From Enoplosus armatus (Eukaryota > Chordata > Actinopteri > Centrarchiformes > Enoplosidae): a stretch of DNA of 64,000 bases. The notes below the pieces were generated by a model, which saw only the letters and a program-made list of their open reading frames with translations, was not told the DNA's origin and made no database searches. Shown in pieces: positions 48,041 through 60,500 of this stretch. A program made the position numbers and the translations under genes. How positions within the stretch are numbered: position 1 is the stretch's first letter; every line of letters starts with the position of its first letter. Location of the stretch: contig NC_092197.1 in assembly GCF_043641665.1 (NCBI RefSeq), positions 13,398,148 to 13,462,147 on the forward strand, written 5' to 3'.

Positions 48041-51000
48041 AAATTGGTTAGGTACCCAGAGGATGAGGATTGCTATAAAATCATATATAAACATGTACTA
48101 TATATCTCTCTTGATATCCCCATCCCAACACAAAAACAAATTGTTTAATACGAAAGACAAAAGTTCCTGTTTATTTTACCAGAGATCTGCAGTCATGGAA
48201 TGCAGCATTATGTTGCCTGGAACTACCCCAGAGATGTTGTGGTTGCTGGCAGGCAAGCGGGTATAATCATTTTCAATTCTAAATGGAAATGTAATCAAAA
48301 GATAATGGAAGTATCACAAGTCTCTGTATGAATCAATCTGCATTTCAATCCTGTGTTCACGGTGCATTGGTTTAACAGTGCGCTGAGAATAGAAATGGTG
48401 TTATTTTCGTAATTCAACTTGACTTATAAGGCTGGTTTTTATGAGAACAGGAAACAGTTTTCTCTAAGAACCGTGCCTTAATTAAAGCATTTGGTGTCTC
48501 TTAAACAGTTGTTTCAGAATGTTAAGTGCATAGCCTAGGGCGGAGATGAATACCTTGTTTTAAATGCAGACAGATAAGTGCATCTTTACATGGATAGCCC
48601 TTGGAATGTCCTTGCAGATGCGTAAGACCAATGAATAGCCTCTACTACAATGGGTCTTATCTCCTCCTGTGAAAGAGGGCTGCATGCTGAAGTTGGCTGC
48701 CTCAAGACCATCCCACAAGAACGGAGGGGAAGGGAGAAGAGCAGTCAAATCCTCTCCTCTGATCCCATTGATGTCTAAGCTTAACTCTAATTGAGGAGGT
48801 GCTCACTTGACAGAGCATGAGTCTCTCCTATATTACTCACTTAAGCAGCTCTCCTTGAGCTGCAGAAGATGTCCTTTACTCCCTGGTGTCCTGCAGTCAA
48901 CTTTTAAAAGATCAATTGTAATTTGGGCTGAATAACCTCAATGACGTCTGATGGATTGCGCACATGGGCTCATGGGGATCAAGGGATCGATACATTTTAG
49001 AAAATGAAATAGGCGAATGAGTTTTCTATGTTTACTGCTATCAAAGTGAAACACATACTCTGTTTAGCTCCATCCCTACAGAGGCTGGCATTGAGTTATA
49101 GATGAATGAGTTCTCTAATAACAAGTCGGTATATAGGCATGGTTGTTTCATGTGGGGCTGTGGGAGTTTGTGCTGCCATTTGTTCATTTTGAGGCGCCGC
49201 ATGTTGACATTCATGGTGATTTGGTTAGGTTGTTACAGAGAGCAGCAGAGTGTGTGGAGCTTGAAGGGGTTTTGTTGCTGTTTGGGGTTTACTGATGCTT
49301 GTTTAGATTCATGATGGATTGATACCTAGCTGAGAACTGCTTTTCCATGTTAAGCAGAGGAGAGATGGCAATATGACTCCAGTTACAGTAAACAGATGGA
49401 CTGGCTCTAGCAAAAGACTCTAGACTGTGTATGTGATGGTGCATTTTCGTTGCTAATTTTATATGCATGGTTAATGACGAATATGGAAGACAACATGAAG
49501 ACTTCTAATTCATTCAGTGAACAAGAAAACAGAATATTTGCAAAAAATGCAATCATGCTACACGTTCTTCCGTCTGTGTAAACCTGTGTATAGCGGCTGT
49601 TCGAGAGAAAAATGCTTGAAACATCCTCTTCCTCGTATGAGCGACCTCTTGGCTACCAAACTAGCTTTAGTAAGGTTGCACTCAATAAAACCAAAAGAAA
49701 TTGAGAAGGAGTTGAAAGATGATAAAATGCTCCGAAACGGTGAAGAGTTGGGTGATAATTATCTGTGTGTTTGTCACTACGAGTGACACTTCACACACTA
49801 ATTATTAATTATATATATTATTAATATAAAATATTGATTATTGCAGCTTTGTTGTAAGTTGTTTTAGTTGCCGTAAGCTAACCAAAACCTTAAAGGAAAA
49901 CTACAGTTTATGACAACTTGGTTTTATTTTTGTTCCTCTGGCCTTTAGTTCTGTCCGTTATGATTGTACTCAGGAAAGTAACTACTGAGATCTTGGAACA
50001 CGGCACCATCGCTAAAATAAGCTCCAACAGGGTAACGAGCACAAGCATTACTCACATTAGTCACAGTTGCAGACTTTTTGGTTCAACTTTGACATATACC
50101 CCCTTGCCGTGATTGTGCGTACTCAGTACTCAGGATTATTAACAAAATTACAGGTGTGCCCCAATAGTGATGGTCTGACTACTACAGTTTGTTGCCCTGT
50201 TGGGACAATTTTTCGTGATGCAGCAGCGTCCTGAGATCTCAGCAATTAGAGCTGAAGGCCAGAGCAATGAAAATTAAACCCAACCCACAGCCATATGAAT
50301 TATAAGCCTTACACTGCTCATCATGACACCAGTTGCCAGAGATATAAATAAAAATGACACGTTCACACAACAACCAACCGTTTGAGCGCTCCGCTCTTCT
50401 GCCAATTGAACATGAATATGTGCAGTACCGGAACACCAGATTCCCCCATTTGAGTCAACTGGTACAAGGAATTGTCTTTTGCTCCACAGGTACGTAATTG
50501 GCATAGCTTTGTTTAACAACGTGTCACTGGTAAGGGATTTTCATTGTTGCCCTCAGCTGAAAAAAAAACGCCTGTACCCAGTGTACAAAAAGACACTCAA
50601 TTACGGAGACTAGATCAGTGGAATATGGAGTGACTCTGTGTGCCAGCACCAGAGAATGGGATGAAGGATGTGATGTAGTCCTCTTAGAGCCTGTGGGCAA
50701 CTGATCCTTCTGAGGGGAAAGCACAGATGCAATCACGAGCTTGCTTATTTTCAGATAAAGTCACAGTAATAAAAATGACACATGCAACAAATCAAGGAGC
50801 TTGTCCAGTGAACCAATCTCGGGATTAAGGGTTTAAGGGATCAAAGGTTGTTGAGCGTGTAACTGCTAGATAGCCTGTTCTCTATATGTGTCGTTATGGT
50901 CTCTGCATGTGGCAGCATCACACTCCTCAGACTTAACATCACCTTAATATTTTGCGGTTACTTTGAGCATCTGTGGAACAGCGCCTCTTCTTCTTTTCTG

Positions 51001-52412
51001 CTTTAGTTGTGAGCAGATGCACAGTGTAACTCTCTTTGTATCTCAGATCCATTCCACCCATGGCCAGTGATGCTAGACTAGAAGTGGAGTCACCGGCCCA
51101 TCACATCTATTATTCAAAAGAACATGTGTTGGCAGCTGTTTATAGGCTCATTAGACAGAGATCATACAAAGACAATTTTAGTTGTGATCTGACTTGTGCT
51201 TTCAGTCAGGCAGTATGGATGCCACCATCAACACCACCGTATAACACAGGCCGAGAGGGAAGAACATAAACAGATGTAGCTGTTTGCAGAGACACTGTCT
51301 TGTTTTGTTACATGCCAGAAAAATCTTCTGGCGCGCACTGTTTCTCACATTTTAATTTAAAGACATCTTATGAATGATTAATGTTGATCAATGTGTAGCA
51401 TTTGTAAATTGTGAGGACGTTAACACAATTAGAAAGTTAAATTTGGAGATGAGCAGATGTCACTTTGTAAATTTGGAGAGGATCGTGATACTGAATGTAA
51501 GATTATCATTTGTTTGATTTTTCTTTTGGTCATGTTTTAAACAAACAGGCAATGCACACACACAAACACACATGCAGGATACTACAAGAGGATGTGAGAA
51601 GATTCTGAGATTAAAATCAGCCACAGATCATTTATTAATGCCATGTAAACATACAGAACATGTTTTCAGGCCGTGCTTTCCTGCCATTTTACTACAGTTT
51701 ACCTAAACTTAACCTCTGATGGCTGGATTATACTCTACAAAGTTAACAGGATTAACTAGAGTTGAAATGTGTATGATTTTCAATGTACAGCTCTTTACAA
51801 AATTCAGTTTCTGATATCCTCCTGCAGGATGACGAAGGGGATTAGCTCTGGTAACATAAATAACATCAATGACATAATCGGCTCTGTAATATTTAAATTA
51901 AGCTAAAAGTGAATGCTGCTACCACTCTGATGGATTTCTCATTAATTCAGAAAACAATGTGATGTCAAGACTGCATAATGCAATACAGTTGAACTAATGA
52001 CCGAGGTAATGCTTCTCCATACTTGTCAAGCTGCATCCATCACACACAAAGAGTCACAAAGATACAGATCATAAATCTCTACCCGTGATGAGAACTGGAG
52101 GTTCAGATGGAAAATCTGCACTGCTGATGTTACCGAGTCAGCATCCCCACACGATGTTTCCAGCACCTTGTTGAAAGGCAAAAGGAGGTCTTCCACTGCA
52201 CAAGGCAACAATTTCACTGTCTCGCTGACTACTCCTCATTTTTCAGATGAAAAAAACGTTTTAATTACCTATTACCGTATGATATTTTTCTATTACATGA
52301 CGTGTTATGGGCCACAAACTGTGCTATTAAAATGTTTAAAAATGAGTGCCGCTACTGGAATAAATCTTTATCATAATGAAAAGATTTAATGCGGATTCCT
52401 GAAGGGTAGTTT
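48041..52412. other. No gene seen
   Basis: AT-rich DNA. The stretch 49885-50130 (ACTACAGTTTATGACAACTT, CCTCTGGCCTTTAGTTCTGT, GAACACGGCACCATCGCTAA) may be another dispersed repeat, but I am not sure. No exon was recognised. Confidence 0.45.
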
Positions 52413-52475
52413 GCCCATCCAGTCTACATGTGTTTTGTGGACTTGGAGAAGGCTTATGACCAGTTTTCATTTCAG
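52413..52475 (+). pseudogene. LINE reverse-transcriptase fragment (motif A region)
   Basis: One frame reads AHPVYMCFVDLEKAYDQFS. The FVDLEKAYD motif, with its first catalytic Asp, is characteristic of non-LTR retrotransposon reverse transcriptases. Only about 20 codons are recognisable before the similarity ends. It lies on the opposite strand to, and about 35 bases from, the LINE remnant at 52509-53365, so it comes from a separate or rearranged element. Confidence 0.6.
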
Positions 52476-52508
52476 ATTCCATTAAACTAGTTCCTTCAAA
52501 GAACATCA

Positions 52509-53365
52509 TCAAATGAATTGTTGCAACCAGAAAACAAATCTGCAAATCCTTTTCCCTCTTTTGTAATATAACACTGAGCTACACTCATCATTCTCTAGTT
52601 TTACCTCCATGGGCATTTCCCTAGACTTTCTGCGACCCAATCTATTCATTTCATTCCAAAACTGTTGGGGATTATGAGCTTGTAAGTAATCAATATGCAA
52701 TGAAAGACCTCTATTAAAATTACATTTCACAGTGCGTAACCTCTTGTCAAATTTGGTTTGCCTTTTCTTAAATTCTATCTTCAGCCCTTCCCTGAGGTTT
52801 TTGTTCATCTGAGAAATCTCATCTAAATCTAATTCTTAGATTGTCCCATGAAGGATGCAAATCTCGATTCCAGTAGGGTTTTGTAAGATTATCTAAAACT
52901 GTTATGGCTATTAGATATCCTCTTAACACATGTATACTGCTGTAGAGACACAGCCACACAATCTATCATAGCAAGCATCCAAATCCCTTTGGCTATTTTT
53001 CATACACCCCATTGAATAGAGGACAAAAATTTATCAGGGAATCGCTTTTGTGAATCCTCTTTAAAACAATAAGGTCTTACTTGAACCTTTGACATCATTA
53101 AAAAATGGTCAGGTAATTTACATCTATCACCCAGTTGTTGTTTACTTTAACTTCATAAAACTCAAACAGTTTGTTCTTAACTAGATCTTTTGAGTGCCTT
53201 TATGTTCATTGTTCCAGGTATAAGCCTGTAAGTCAATGACGTCATTGCGTTTTAGATGTGCTTCATTAAGTGAGATAACATCAGGGTTATGGTCAAGTAG
53301 TATTCTTTTTCTAAGGTCACAGTTCCAACACTGAGAGACACAGTGGCTGCAGAAAAGATACAAAT
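52509..53365 (-). pseudogene. Degraded non-LTR retrotransposon (LINE) ORF2, endonuclease to linker
   Basis: Read on the minus strand from 53365: LRKRILLDHNPDVISLNEAH and DVIDLQAYTWNNEHKG (AP-endonuclease-like, around 53180-53320), then CKLPDHFLMMSKVQVRPYCF (about 53040-53130), KPYWNRDLHPSWDNLRI (about 52830-52890), and KRQTKFDKRLRTVKCNFNRG with NPQQFWNEMNRLGRRKSREM (52509-52808). This order of endonuclease followed by the linker before reverse transcriptase fits a LINE. Frame changes and stops separate the pieces, so it is dead. The subfamily is not determined. Confidence 0.7.
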
Positions 53366-54889
53366 GATGGAGAAATTCTTCGCTTGCCGCTTGGCTTGTG
53401 TGGGTTATGGACTTTATTACACATGCTCTTTGATGCCCCTCCTGTCTCCTCAGACACCGGAGTTAGAGGGGTAATTAAGGGAAAAGCCCCAACCCCCCAC
53501 TGGTCCTCTCTGGTACGCTCCGCCCTGCCATTTACTGGTATCCAGCTGCTAATTAACAAAGTGCTAGGAAAGGGTTACCCAATCAAATCACTGGACACAT
53601 AAATCAAAGACTTTTTCTTTTTTACTATGGGATGCTGGCAGTATCATTGGAGCGAAATAATGTGATAATAAGAGATAAATAATGTTGAATAAGTGTACTT
53701 ACTGGCATGTGTTTGAATGTTCCTGGGAGTGAGCTTGAGTACAGGCACATTTCGATTTGCACGTGCACGCGCATGTATGCGTGCATGTTTTTGTCTGCAG
53801 GTCGGTACATGCACATTTTTGTGGCACTTGCTCTGATCGGTTGCACAAAGGGCTGGGCCCATTAACCAGATTAATTTGAGAGATTGGATGAACGTGGAAG
53901 TGCGGATGAATGGGAGAGGGGACAGAAGCCATGACAGCAAAGAGGGAGGGGGGGGATGAGACGGACTAAGAGATTGATCGACAGCTGTGTGGGACTGTAA
54001 AGAGACCCGAGGAGGGAAACAGAGAAAGAGAAAAATAAACAGAGATGAAGAGAAGTAGCAAGAGGGGAGGATAGGCTCATGGGAGAAAAAGCCAGAAAGA
54101 GAGAGTGAAAACAGGTAGGCGGCAGAGGAAGATTAAAAAGTGAGACAGCAGGAAGGAAGGGGATATGGATGTGGGATCTTCTTGTGGTGGATAATGGCTC
54201 CCCTCTTCTCTCTCCTCTATTGCTCACTGAAGGGCACAGAAGTGTCTGTGGGCAAATATGTATCAGAGTCTGTGCAGCTTAGGCAATTTCATGGAGCTAA
54301 AGAAGATGATGATAATCCAGTTAAATTGAAAAATGGGAATGTCTATGGATCCTCGTTCATCCTGTAATTAATCCTTTCTTACATTCATGGAGCCAGATAG
54401 TTTATATGATTAGGACTGACTGAGGATAATACTTCCCTCAGTGCTGCCCTGCTGAAATGTTATTCGCTGCCATGCAATGTACAAATTTTACTTCAACAAA
54501 CAAAATAGGCCTGTATTTGTAAAGCAGGGTTTTAAGTGTGCTTCAGTGATGCTTGGCCATAAATAAAGCACCTCTAGGCCCTCTAGTGTTTAATGGAACA
54601 GTTAAATGGGGTGTCACCAGGACGGACAGGAGAGCTACTGAGGTTTCACCCTGTGTGTTTGAGTGTGTGTGTGTGTGACTGTTTTGTGTCACATTTAAGG
54701 ACCAATTTTGGACTTTAAACCAGTTGATTGGGGAAAGTGTAACTGGGGGCAAAACCAGCATCTCCAATTCTTTTTTCATTCATTCAGCGTGCAGTAAACA
54801 AAAGTGTGTCTTTGTTGGGGGATAAGGTAAATGTAAAAGCAGGCAAAGTAAAAGTTGTCAAGTATTTGTGGTAAAATGTATACACACAC
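53366..54889. other. No feature seen apart from purine-rich and TG tracts
   Basis: About 53935-54130 is purine-rich (GAGAGAAAG-type), producing a 118-codon low-complexity minus-strand open frame (53871-54227). A (TG)n run lies at 54662-54678. No recognisable exon. Confidence 0.5.
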
Positions 54890-55602
54890 ATACATGTTGG
54901 GAAATAAGCTTATTTGCTTTTGTGCAGAGAGTTAGAGCCAGGAGATGGTTGGCTTAGCTTAGCATAAAGACTGGAAGCAGCAGGAAAGCTTTTGCCTTTA
55001 CCTTTGGATAGAGCAAAAGGCTAGCTGTTTCCCCCTGTTTCCAGTCTTTATGCTAAGCTAAGCTAACCATTTCCTGGCTCTAGCTTCATATTTACCCAAC
55101 AAGTCCTCCCCATTAAACAACAAAATTGTTTGTTCATACCCTCTAAAACAAGTGTTTTCTTCTGTGCCTTGCAAAATTGCTACAAATCATTGTTGAAGGA
55201 TAAATCAGTTTTGTGATGTGACAACACTATGGTTCAGGTTTGGTTAGGTTTAGGCACAAAAACGACTTGGTCAGGTGTAGGAACAAGTGTTTCGCTACAG
55301 TTAGGGAAACATTGTGGCTTGAGTTAACTTGGGAACGATAAAACTATATTCACTCACGGTTAGAAACTGAAAACAAGCAGCTGTCTCTCGTGTTAAAGTC
55401 AGGTGTTGTGTGATGTAATACCTCACCTCTCTTCTCTCTCTTGCTCGTGTTGTAATTCCTACGGCCACTGATGCTGCCGTTCTTCTTGGAGGACAGTCTA
55501 TTTACCATACAGACATGAGAGTGGTATTGGTCTGCTCATCTAACTCTTGGCAAGAAAGTGAATAAGCGCATTTCCCTAAATGTGACTAACTCGCTCCTTT
55601 TC
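54890..55602. mobile_element. Head-to-head palindromic repeat (family B) with a nested insertion
   Basis: Arms 54933-54976 and 55039-55082 are inverted copies matching at 42 of 44 positions (core GGCTTAGCTTAGCATAAAGA), separated by 62 bases. Outer sequence on the left (TTGGGAAATAAGCTTATTTG) and right (ACTCTTGGCAAGAAAGTGAA and on, 55540-55602) corresponds to opposite orientations of the repeat at 63721-64000. So two partial copies sit head to head. The right copy is split by a 402-bp insertion. I recall the family as extremely common in percomorph fish; class unknown. Confidence 0.75.
55097..55498. mobile_element. Nested insertion with 8-bp target-site duplication
   Basis: TATTTACC occurs at 55089-55096 and again at 55499-55506, exactly flanking sequence foreign to the host repeat. 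Joining the flanks restores the expected family B order (CTTCATATTTACC then ATACAGACATGAGAGTGG). Eight-base duplications are typical of hAT elements. The insert ends (CAACAAGTCCTCC and GGAGGACAGTC) share only the inverted AGTCCTCC/GGAGGAC block. The interior has GGTTTGGTTAGGTTTAGGCA, a motif I recall from other fish repeats. No coding frame. Confidence 0.7.
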
Positions 55603-56819
55603 TAAAGATGTGTTTAGTATGAATATAAAGCTAATTTTCAAGGTGGCATGTCTGCATACAAAATCAATAGAAAGATACTAGTGGACACAAAAAAAATGTA
55701 AGTTTGCTCGAGGCAAATTTGTTTGTACTACAGCTAGGACTCTACTTCATGAATATACAGAGACAAGAGGAGAAAGGAGAGGTTTTGGAGGAAATACATT
55801 TTATAGGTATCTAGGAGCTAAGTAGACTCAAGGTGCAACATGAACTGCAAAAACACTCCAGCGTTCAAATGAATGGCAATAAATGAAAATTTGCTTTACG
55901 TTCAATGTGAATGCAAATTCAACTAGACATGTTTTAAAAAGATTAAATGGTGCAGACCATTTTTCTTGGTGACACTGGCCTAGAGACATATGGACAAAAT
56001 TATGTGTTTCACAAAAACACATCCGGTGCTGTTGTGTAAAATCAGTTTGAATTCTCCACGCAAATGGGCTGAATCATCCTGTAAATGATCTAGGCAACAT
56101 TAAGGCAGCTCCCCTTCAGAGGTGTTGCTACAAAATAGCTGAAGGTGATGAGCTGTATCTCAACGGAAACGTTTGCCTTACCAAATATAATCTCTCTACA
56201 CTCATTTGTGCCCCAAAGAAAGCACAGAGGACATTTTCCAGATTTATGAGGGACAACAACTTCTTAGAGAAGCTGCTTAAAGATTGCCAGTGGGTTATGC
56301 TTTACTAAATCTAAGAACTGACATTTTGAAGGTCTGACCCTTCTGAAGGGTACATTTATCTTTCTAAAAAGCATCACGCAGTATTGTGGGGCCACTGTGC
56401 TCTCTGTCTCAAGTCAGGTACTGTAATACTGGAAGAAATATTTTGAATGCTGTCTTTTAAAAGTGTTTTCAACAAAGAATTGGGCATTCAGTTAGATTAT
56501 TTATATATAGTGACCTCAGATACGATTCAAACTCTTTACTTTTTACACAATTAGATATGTTACAGACATAGCTATATTGAGTCAATTTGTTATGATTTGG
56601 AAAGGCATGATGTAACTAAATAAAGTGCACATTGCATTTCTAAGCTGAAACATGTCTTTGTACACCTCTGACTTGAGGCAGAAATTACCACAAACAAAGG
56701 GAATAAAGAGATTGCTAAAACATAAAGTTTGTCAGGAGCAAAGTGGAATTCATTGTTGTAATGATTGTAAGTGTGTGGCACAATCAGAATTCGAGCTGGA
56801 GCTGGCTGTCTGGCTCAGA
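55603..56819. other. No feature seen
   Basis: AT-rich DNA without recognisable exons, RNA genes or transposon ends. Confidence 0.5.
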
Positions 56820-57270
56820 CAAGACAAGAAGAGTGTTGGTCAGAGAAGAAACCCCAATGGCCCCTCTAACAGGGCATCTGGGCTCCTCTGAAACACTGGA
56901 CAATCAAGAAATTGTGGTAGAGTGGCAAGATTTCAAACACTGAATGGCACAACAGCACAACTGGGGTTTTTAAGGCACTTTAGGACTTGGAGCATGAAGG
57001 AAATTATTGCCGGCTTGAGTGCCAAGCTCTACATCTGGGGAAAATCACGGACCGTGCATCCCTGAATTCTACAATCTCTATGGTGGAAGTATGGAGGACC
57101 CTGAGTCCCTAGAACCCTCAAACAGAAAGAAGGGCCAACCCTGAAATCCTCTAGTGGAGTGCCTTTCAGTACTACAACAACAATGCTGGAGTAGCTTAGA
57201 GACTCTCTGAATGTCCTTCAGTTGGACTGTTAAAGCCTGTCCCTCCATAGCCACTCTGACAAAGGCAAAG
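56820..57270 (+). pseudogene. Probable decayed Tc1-like transposase
   Basis: Nucleotide traces in order: TTGGTCAGAGAAGAAACCCC, ATGGCCCCTCTAACAGGGCA and GGTAGAGTGGCAAGA recall the second helix-turn-helix region of Tc1 transposase genes. CAAGCTCTACATCTGGGGAA with CACGGACCGTGCATCC and TCTATGGTGGAAGTATGGAG recalls the later catalytic (DDE) region. The frame is broken throughout and intermediate parts are missing. No inverted ends were located. The identification is by remembered similarity only. Confidence 0.4.
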
Positions 57271-57489
57271 AGGAACAACTGTGTGAACATGACAAATTAT
57301 GGAAAAGGTGAAAGGATCTGAATATTTCAAAAGCGGATGCTGTTGAACCACTGAATCAACAGAGCAGTCCTTCTAGGCTCCAGGATTATTTCTCTCTTGC
57401 TGCAATTGACTGAAACAGCAAAAAATATAACTTCTTTGCTCGTCATTTATTCCCATGTGCACCCTGAAACAAACACTGAAATCCACTAA

Positions 57490-57497
57490 ACACACAT

Positions 57498-57563
<66 letters not shown>

Positions 57564-57570
57564 AAACACA
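57490..57570. repeat. (CA)n microsatellite, interrupted
   Basis: About 80 bases of CA with AA and TA interruptions. Open frames on both strands here are artefacts of the repeat. Confidence 0.95.
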
Positions 57571-60500
57571 TAAACAAGCAGAATTTATAAGCTGGACTCT
57601 GGGGGAGATGAGGATGGGGTGGAGAATAACATTATTTATTTATCAAACCAAATGGAATTTCAAAATGAGGAGCTGAGTTGATGGCCGGTCAGTGCTGCCT
57701 GTGTCAAAAAACATCATAAAGTCTCATCAAATAAAGTTAGCTGTTTAAAGCTTAAAAACGCTAAGATGATGGATAAACAGCAGAAAGACCCGGGAACAGA
57801 GCCGAGTGCACTCAAGCAGCACAGAAACGCTGCACTCTGTTTACTTGCACTCTGATGATTCCATTAATGTTAATTTAAGGGAGGAATCAAAAAAAGGAAA
57901 TGGAATATTTTAGAAAGCCCAGAGCTGGGCACATTTATCTGAACAGTGTTCATATGAATAAATAATCAGGGGAAAGGTAAAGACAGGTTATTCTTGTGTG
58001 CATGGGAGGAATCTCTAACACCAGACAACAGATTTCTGAACTGACAATCATATCAATAATAAGACCCACTGTTGTTAGGAGAGCACCTTGTATCTCCAGT
58101 GAGTATGCCTTTTTCATGAATATGTGTAACTTTTTCTATCAATAAGTAATTAGGGACAAGGTTAAAACATGATTTTAATTTATTCATGGGATGGCTCTCG
58201 AACACCAGATTGACAGACTGAATAATGACTTTGTACTAATTCTGACAACCTCCCTGAACTTCTTTATCAGAGTCAAGATGTCTGATCCAAGCAAACTTTA
58301 CAGATGTGATGGTTCCAGCTTTTCAGAAACAGCTGCTTTCCTTGGATGTGCCACATTTGCCTAAAAATTACCCAGAATGTGGCATAAAGAACATGAATCC
58401 AACCTGCTTTGTGAGGGGGTGGGAGCGTTTCTTACTGGGCTCCTTGACACCTGGTGAGGATGCAACAGTGCACCTCCGCATTGTAGACTAGGTTTATCCC
58501 TTTATGGTCACAGTGTCACAGTGTTACTTTCAGATGCTTCTTGCAGAATGATGCACCATGTCACAAAGTATTCACCATTTCATGGTGCTGAAGTGGCCAG
58601 AAAAAGCTCCAGGTCTCAGCCAACACAGCACCTTCAGATTCAGGTGGAACATGAGGATTGTAGGCTAAATACAAAGCTGAAAAATTCTATTAAGACAGCA
58701 TAGACCAAACTTCAAGGGATCTACTGTTCCTCTTTGAATCTCTGCCTTAAACATGCAGGCTTTTTCTCGAGGCAGCTGTAACTATTAAAGCCTAATAAAT
58801 GTCAAATTTCATTTCATCAATCTGTGGATGACATTTGGACCTAATGTACATTTAATCTCAGACCCAACAGTGGTGCAAGCACAGTATTCCGGTTTCTAGA
58901 CTTGGCTTCACGGAAAGTCTCGGGCCGTTCCTTGACAGTTTGTTATCTGAGCCAAGAGCCAGGAGATCTTGCCATGCAAATTTTGACTTGTGATTACCAC
59001 ATTGTGTCTTTCAATTCACTTGTAATTAGCTGATATTCAGGTGGGAGCAGGTGACAGCAGGTTTAATATTCATGAACTTTGTTCAAGATTTCACTGTACA
59101 ATGTTCTCATTTCCAACATCTTAGGGGAGATAAACACACAAAATTTGTATTTCCTATGAATGCCTTTAATCTTTAGTAAGTCTTGAGTCTCAATAATATA
59201 ACATTACCGTATCTCACACATCAGGAAAGCAAAAGCAGAATACGTAAACTAATTGGGGGGGAATGGGCTGATTAATGGTTTGCCTTTTTAATAAATACTC
59301 AGGGGTACTGAATGTAATTAATGAATTAATTTATTAAAACAAGGAGGCACCAGTGTTTTATACACTTATGCTCCTTGTGCTTTATTTCTGTGTTTATATG
59401 CGCAAAATAAGCTGCCCATAGTAAGTCTTCCATGGCATCAAGGGGCAATGACTGCAGAAAAGAGCCTTTTCAGCACCCTTTCTTGAAGTATTTCATTATA
59501 TTTAAGTACAGTGCTATTATCCTTCAAAGATGTCACGCCTCCGACTCTCACAGTTTTGGATGAGGACACATGGAGTAGCAGGGCGCTGGCAGCCAGCATA
59601 GTGCAGTCAGAACTTCCTGCTGTCTTTTCCCTTATCAGCATTTGCTAAACCGCCAGAGGACATGTCAAGCCTTTAACACGGCCTGCAAAACTGTCAAAGC
59701 CCAAATATTTGGCATCGTAAACTCCTCCAAACAAGTAATAGGCAAAGCCTTATGGGCACTCTTAATCTATCTCATTCTCTTTCCTCCATTGAGTATTTCA
59801 TTGTCTTTTCTCATTGTGTCACATTACGTCTCCCTTGCACCCTCAATAAAAAATCAACACATTTTTTAATTATTAAACTATTTGGAGGATTAAAACTTTA
59901 TATTTGACCAAATCTGCACCTCCTGCACTCTGTGCCGGGATAAGACACAATGCACTTCATAGAATCGCAGGTCTTTAAACACACCACTGTGGAAACCTGG
60001 GCCCTGTAGGACTTGCAGGAATCTGCAGGCTGGTAATTAAGCTGGATAACTAAATAGCTATTAACCCCACTGTTTTTACTGTTGCTTGTTAATATTAGAA
60101 CCTTTAATGGGACTCCTTAGGGTGTTTCCATGGCCTAATTCTGTCTGTTTCATAGAAAGTGGAGGGAGCCATGTACCAGGCTACCATGATAAATTATAAG
60201 CAAGCCTTTGAGGGGACCATATATTTAGTTGTGTGCCGATAATAATAATAGACTCATTAAAACACAGTTTTTTTTTCCTTTCCATATACTTTTTCCTGTG
60301 GTTACTCCTGTACCAGTGTCACCTAGTGAAATGCATAACAAGTATTCTTGTTCATCTAAGCACATGCACTTTCCAGGGCTGCAGAACTCCTTTGGTTGTT
60401 GAATAGCGTGTAACCTTGTAGCACTTAGGCACTGCCTCACACACAAAACTATGCAAATGAGGTTGGAGTGATCTTTTCTTTGAACCGCTCTACTTGCTAA

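Noticed and set aside
57373..57676. Open frames with Cys-Val or Thr-His runs
   Set aside because: Direct translation of the CA/TG microsatellite.
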